Shown: piece after piece, positions 60,121 to 64,000 of the stretch
How positions within the stretch are numbered: the first letter of the stretch is position 1
How the letters are laid out: every line of letters starts with the position of its first letter
NCBI RefSeq assembly: GCF_000368785.1
Contig: NZ_KB849690.1
Coordinates: 598,252 to 662,251, forward strand
Length of the DNA: 64,000 nt
Source: Acinetobacter towneri DSM 14962 = CIP 107472
Lineage (GTDB): Bacteria > Pseudomonadota > Gammaproteobacteria > Pseudomonadales > Moraxellaceae
Direction of reading: 5' to 3'
Translations under genes and position numbers: made by a program
The notes under the pieces: generated by a model
Database searches by the model: none
What the model saw: only the letters and a program-made list of their open reading frames with translations
What the model was told of the DNA's origin: nothing

Positions 60121-60226
60121 TATTTGTAAGTAAAAGTTTTTTTATTAACAAAAAATCAATGGTCTAAGTATATTTTTTCATTCAATATTCAGCATATACA
60201 ACAAAACACAAGTAAGGAGGCATGCC

Positions 60227-60880
60227 ATGCGTGCATTAGCAATTTCGGCAGCAGTCGTAGGGGCAATGGTTTTAACTGGTTGTCAAACGACTGGTAACAA
60301 CCTTGGTGGTATGGAATATGACAAAACTGCGTTAGGCACAGTAATTGGTGCTGCTGCAGGTTATGGGGTCTCTAAAAGTAACGCAAATACAAGTGCACAA
60401 AACAACCGTGCTGCAGCAATTGGTGCTGTAGTGGGTGCTGCTGCGGGTGTTTATCTTGACAATAAAGAAAAACAACTTCGTCAACAAATGGCTGGTACAG
60501 GCGTAGAAGTAAACCGTAATGCCGATGGTTCTGTTGGCTTGATCATGCCGGGTAACATCACGTTTGATACTAACAAATCAAACATCAAACCAAACTTCTA
60601 TTCTACCTTGGACAAAGTAGCGCAAACGCTAACCCAAGATAACAAGAGCGGTATTTTGGTAACAGGTTTTACTGACAGCACTGGTAACGACGCAATCAAC
60701 ATTCCATTGTCACAAGCACGTGCACAATCGGTTGCAAACTACTTGGCTAGCCGTGGTGTATCAACTTCACGTATTAATGCACAAGGTCACGGTGCTGCAA
60801 ACCCAATCGCATCGAATGCTACTGCAGAAGGTCGTGAGCAAAACCGTCGTGTAGAAATCAGCATTTATGCAATCCAATAA
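60227..60880 (+). CDS. OmpA-family lipoprotein with glycine zipper
   Basis: A 217-residue lipoprotein with lipobox LTGC (Cys19). A glycine-zipper segment follows (VIGAAAGYGVSKS and IGAVVGAAAGVYLDN), then an OmpA-like peptidoglycan-binding domain (FDTNKSNIKPNFYSTLDKVAQTL, GFTDSTGN, SQARAQSVANYL, GREQNRRVEI). The layout resembles YiaD. It anchors the outer membrane to the cell wall. The strong AAGGAGG upstream is consistent with high expression, and a terminator follows. Confidence 0.92.
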   Translation: MRALAISAAVVGAMVLTGCQTTGNNLGGMEYDKTALGTVIGAAAGYGVSKSNANTSAQNNRAAAIGAVVGAAAGVYLDNKEKQLRQQMAGTGVEVNRNADGSVGLIMPGNITFDTNKSNIKPNFYSTLDKVAQTLTQDNKSGILVTGFTDSTGNDAINIPLSQARAQSVANYLASRGVSTSRINAQGHGAANPIASNATAEGREQNRRVEISIYAIQ

Positions 60881-60902
60881 TCTGGCATTGTATAGATTGT
60901 AA

Positions 60903-60927
60903 AGAACCGCCTTCGGGCGGTTTTTTT
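60903..60927 (+). terminator. Intrinsic terminator after the OmpA-family gene
   Basis: ACCGCC-TTCG-GGCGGT is followed by seven T; the TTCG tetraloop makes it very stable. Confidence 0.95.
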
Positions 60928-61049
60928 ATGCAAGCAATTTCTAGGGTCTACTCAGCAAATAGACAATGACGTCTAAAGTAGCATTTTAGATTAGTCATCT
61001 TTGGCGGAGATGACTATAATCGAGCTCGAACCGAAATAGAGGAAATACT

Positions 61050-63089
61050 ATGACACTGGCAAGTCAGTTAAACGACAAGCAACTTGAAGCGATGAAATAC
61101 ACTCAAGGACCCTTGTTAGTGCTTGCAGGTGCAGGTTCAGGCAAAACTTCGGTGATTACCCGAAAAATTGCCTATTTGGTTAAGCATTGCGGGATTCCTG
61201 CGCATCGTATTACAGCGATGACTTTTACCAACAAAGCAGCACGAGAAATGAAAGAGCGTGTGACCAAATTGTTGTCACGTGAAGAAGCTAAAGGATTATC
61301 GGTTTCGACTTTCCACACCTTTGGTCTGAATTTATTACGTTTTGAATTAAAACACACGCCGTTAAAAGCCAACTTCTCTATTTTGGATGCCGATGACTGT
61401 AAACGTATTCTGATGGATTTAATGCACCGCGATAATTTGTCGGGTGCAGAAAGCAAAGAATTGATTGCCAAAGCCATGAAGATGATTTCGGACTGGAAAA
61501 ATGATCTGATTGCACCAGAGCAGGCGCATACCACCTGCGAAACGCCAGAAGACATCCAGTTTGCACATTTATATCAACTTTATGAACGTAATTTACGTGC
61601 CTATAACGCGGTAGATTTTGATGATTTAATTGTAATGCCGACACGACTTTTGCAAGAAAATGCCGAAGTGCGTGACAAGTGGCAAAACCGTGTTCGTTAT
61701 TTATTGGTCGATGAGTATCAGGACACCAACACCGCACAATATATCTTGGTGAAATTACTTGTGGGCGTAATGGGGCAGTTCACTGCGGTAGGTGACGACG
61801 ACCAATCGATTTACGCTTGGCGCGGTGCGAAGCCTGAAAATATGGCCTTGCTGAAAGATGATTTCCCGAATTTAAAAGTGATTAAACTTGAGCAAAACTA
61901 TCGCTCGACCAGTCGCATTTTAAAAGCGGCCAACACCGTCATTGGCAATAATCCACATATTTTTGACAAAAAACTGTGGTCAGATAAAGGTCATGGTGAA
62001 GTGATTCGGGTAATTACATGCCGCAATGATGATGATGAATCAGAACGCGTGGTTAAAGACTTACTCACGCATAAACTGATGAATGGTAAAAGCTGGAAAG
62101 ATTATGCAATTTTGTACCGAGGGAACTTTCAGGCACGTATTCTGGAAACCCAATTACGTCAAATGCAAATTCCTTACAAGCTTTCGGGGGGGCAGTCATT
62201 CTTCGCACGTGCTGAAATCAAAGACATCATGAGTTATTTGCGTCTGATTATTAACCCTGAAGATGACAGCGCATTCTTACGCATTATTAACACGCCTAAA
62301 CGCGCGATTGGTCCTGTGACTTTGGAAAAACTAGGGCTGTTTGCACAGGAAAACCATTTGTCATTATTGGCTGCTGCAGGTGATCAGCGCCTAACCATGG
62401 CAATTCCGAAAAAAGCCACGACGCAGTTGGCAGAGTTTTCAGATTTTATTAGCAATTTTACGCGTAACTTATTGGAAGATGATGAACCTGTGCCAATCAT
62501 CCGTCAAATGATGCTCGAAGCAGGTTATATCGACTACATTAAAGAGCAAGCAGCTACCCCTGCGCAGGAAAAAACCAAGCTAGATAATATCGAAGTTCTA
62601 TATAGCAGCATCCAAAGTTTGATTAACCGTGCTGAAGATGTCGATGAAAAGAATATTGAAAGCGTGATTCGTAAAATGGTGCTGCTCGATATGCTCGAAC
62701 AGCAACAGGAAGAAGAAGACACTGATAAAGTCAATTTACTCACCCTGCATGCGTCCAAAGGCTTGGAATTTCCGTACGTGTATTTGATTGGTTTGGAAGA
62801 AGAGCTTTTACCGCATAAAAACTCAATTGTGGCAGATACTGTCGAGGAAGAACGCCGTTTGATGTACGTGGGGATTACTCGTGCACGTCAGGGCTTAACC
62901 ATTACTTTGGCAGAGCAGCGCAAAGCGGGCGGGCAAATGAAACAAATGACCCCAAGTCGTTTTTTGGATGAATTACCACAAGATGAATTGGAATGGCTCG
63001 GACGTAAGAAAAAGTTAGCCGGTGATGTCGATCCGAAATTACAGGCACAGCATTATTTGGAAAATTTACGTGCCTTAATCAAGCGCTAA
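61050..63089 (+). CDS. rep: ATP-dependent DNA helicase Rep
   Basis: Rep is a superfamily 1A 3'-5' helicase that clears proteins ahead of replication forks. The 679-residue protein has Walker A AGAGSGKT (residues 26-33), TFTNKAAREMKER (motif Ia), LLVDEYQDTN (motif II), VGDDDQSIYAWRGA (motif III), QNYRSTSRI (motif IV), LHASKGLEFPYV (motif V), and VGITRARQGL (motif VI). Rep rather than UvrD is suggested by length and the compact C-terminus. AGAGGAAATACT precedes the ATG. Confidence 0.95.
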   Translation: MTLASQLNDKQLEAMKYTQGPLLVLAGAGSGKTSVITRKIAYLVKHCGIPAHRITAMTFTNKAAREMKERVTKLLSREEAKGLSVSTFHTFGLNLLRFELKHTPLKANFSILDADDCKRILMDLMHRDNLSGAESKELIAKAMKMISDWKNDLIAPEQAHTTCETPEDIQFAHLYQLYERNLRAYNAVDFDDLIVMPTRLLQENAEVRDKWQNRVRYLLVDEYQDTNTAQYILVKLLVGVMGQFTAVGDDDQSIYAWRGAKPENMALLKDDFPNLKVIKLEQNYRSTSRILKAANTVIGNNPHIFDKKLWSDKGHGEVIRVITCRNDDDESERVVKDLLTHKLMNGKSWKDYAILYRGNFQARILETQLRQMQIPYKLSGGQSFFARAEIKDIMSYLRLIINPEDDSAFLRIINTPKRAIGPVTLEKLGLFAQENHLSLLAAAGDQRLTMAIPKKATTQLAEFSDFISNFTRNLLEDDEPVPIIRQMMLEAGYIDYIKEQAATPAQEKTKLDNIEVLYSSIQSLINRAEDVDEKNIESVIRKMVLLDMLEQQQEEEDTDKVNLLTLHASKGLEFPYVYLIGLEEELLPHKNSIVADTVEEERRLMYVGITRARQGLTITLAEQRKAGGQMKQMTPSRFLDELPQDELEWLGRKKKLAGDVDPKLQAQHYLENLRALIKR

Positions 63090-63186
63090 TTTTTTGAAAA
63101 TACTTAGGGCATTGATGCAAGTACAGCATCAAATGGCACATCGAAAATCGAAAGAAAATTGAAAATTTAAAAACAGGATAAACTTC

Positions 63187-63639
63187 ATGAAAGTTCAAGT
63201 TAAAGTCTTAGATTCACGTTTAGGCACAGAATGGCCAATGCCAACTTATGCAACCGCAGGTTCGGCAGGTTTGGACTTACGTGCTTGTGTAGACAGCAGC
63301 ACCGTGATTGAGCCGGGTCAAACAGTCTTGGTCAAAACAGGTTTAGCGATTTATATTCAAGATACAGGTTTTGCAGGCATGATTTTGCCGCGTTCAGGCT
63401 TGGGTCACAAACATGGCATCGTGTTGGGGAACTTGGTGGGTTTGATTGATTCAGATTATCAGGGTGAATTGATGGTTTCGGTGTGGAACCGTAGCCAAAC
63501 AGCATTTAGCTTAGAACCTGGTGAGCGTTTAGCGCAATACGTTTTGGTTCCTGTGGTACAGGCCAAGTTTGAACAAGTAGATGAATTTGTTGCCACCGAA
63601 CGTGGTGCAGGTGGTTTTGGGCATACGGGCAAAAACTAA
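63187..63639 (+). CDS. dut: Deoxyuridine 5'-triphosphate nucleotidohydrolase
   Basis: dUTPase hydrolyses dUTP to dUMP, preventing uracil incorporation and supplying thymidylate synthesis. The 150-residue protein has all five trimeric dUTPase motifs: [40 protein letters not shown] and [10 protein letters not shown]. It is followed after a hairpin by the start of a phosphomannomutase gene, a common order in Acinetobacter. Confidence 0.98.
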   Translation: MKVQVKVLDSRLGTEWPMPTYATAGSAGLDLRACVDSSTVIEPGQTVLVKTGLAIYIQDTGFAGMILPRSGLGHKHGIVLGNLVGLIDSDYQGELMVSVWNRSQTAFSLEPGERLAQYVLVPVVQAKFEQVDEFVATERGAGGFGHTGKN

Positions 63640-63665
63640 GTTACTTAGGTTTCAGCCTATATCGT

Positions 63666-63695
63666 TTGGTAAAGTTTTATCTGAAACTTTACCAA
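63666..63695. other. Perfect 12-bp inverted repeat between dut and algC
   Basis: TTGGTAAAGTTT and AAACTTTACCAA flank a 6-nt loop. There is no T-run on either strand, so it is not a standard terminator. Confidence 0.6.
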
Positions 63696-63858
63696 CAATT
63701 CTTGAAAAGTAACGAAAGATGTACTAATAATGACAAGTAAATCACTAGCTCTGATGAGACCATTGCACATCTATTAAAAAATCTAATTAGAATTTTCAAA
63801 ATATCTCGAGCCAAGATTTATTCACTTTATGTTGGCTCATCTTTGTAGTTGTAAGCCT

Positions 63859-64000
63859 ATGAACAATCCACAAACACTTTTTCCTCAGCATATTTTTCGC
63901 GCTTACGACATTCGTGGCAAAGAAACTGTGCTGACCGCGAAATTGGTACACGCCATTGCACAAGGATTGGTGCAACAATATCAACAAGAAAAGCAAACTC
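63859..64000 (+). CDS. algC: Phosphomannomutase/phosphoglucomutase, N-terminal fragment
   Basis: The first 47 codons are in the window: MNNPQTLFPQHIFRAYDIRG, followed by a helix. FRAYDIRG is the N-terminal signature of AlgC-type alpha-D-phosphohexomutases, which interconvert 6-phospho and 1-phospho sugars for exopolysaccharide and LOS. The catalytic serine lies beyond the window end. Position after dut supports the call. Confidence 0.85.
   Translation, partial: MNNPQTLFPQHIFRAYDIRGKETVLTAKLVHAIAQGLVQQYQQEKQT

Noticed and set aside
63796-63996. Minus-strand 66-codon frame at the window end
   Set aside because: It overlaps the start of the phosphomannomutase gene, which has the family signature.

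Overview
The window reads as a chromosomal segment of an Acinetobacter species. The evidence is the low-GC coding style, the six-gene filABCDEF cluster annotated in that genus, the short-form HisG, the order ibaG-murA-hisG-hisD-hisC, and the protein sequences throughout. I cannot assign a species. The window opens inside a 23S rRNA gene and closes inside a phosphomannomutase gene. No phage, IS element, CRISPR array or tRNA gene was seen.

Layout. 1-2650: 3' part of 23S rRNA, 5S rRNA and the rrn terminator. 2.8-9.9 kb: rpoN, hpf, ibaG, murA, hisG, hisD and hisC, with a palindromic intergenic element before hisC. 9.9-11.3 kb: pabB on the minus strand, convergent with hisC. 11.5-19.7 kb: filA to filF, an envelope system with a secreted FilA-type protein, a C39-type cysteine peptidase, two predicted outer-membrane barrels, a Q-rich secreted protein and a lipoprotein. 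19.8-25.7 kb: two Nudix hydrolases, a gamma-carbonic-anhydrase-like protein, tsaB-uppP-rsmJ, and a membrane-anchored C13 (legumain-like) peptidase. 25.7-30.1 kb: fghA, a DUF898 membrane protein paired with an M48 peptidase, a DUF2218 gene without a normal start codon, and rpe.

30.1-35.6 kb is the most accessory-looking part. It holds a 12-bp-periodic DnaA-box-like array, a CopL-like protein, copA and copB with Met/His repeats, a Cys-rich CDF transporter with an unusual promoter, and an SMR exporter behind what looks like a guanidine-II (mini-ykkC) riboswitch. 35.7-42.6 kb: ogt, a NERD protein, thiD, a HAD phosphatase, a small lipoprotein, hemJ, fabB and an EcsC-family protein. 42.6-47.3 kb: the str operon rpsL-rpsG-fusA-tuf with its promoter. 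47.3-52 kb: an AT-rich repeat array, a PF10118-type protein, rimI, the N-degron transferases bpt and aat, and trxB. 52-64 kb: ftsK, a PA4642-like protein, minCDE, a voltage-sensor-like membrane protein, a YihG-like acyltransferase, an OmpA-family lipoprotein, rep, dut and the start of algC.

The best candidates for new biology are the fil cluster (its leader motif plus C39 peptidase suggests a processing/export pathway rather than a pilus), the riboswitch-exporter pair, the DnaA-box-like array after rpe, the stand-alone voltage-sensor-like protein, and the structured rpsL-rpsG spacer carrying a 13-nt match to the 16S rRNA 3' end. All calls come from reading the sequence; no database search was run.
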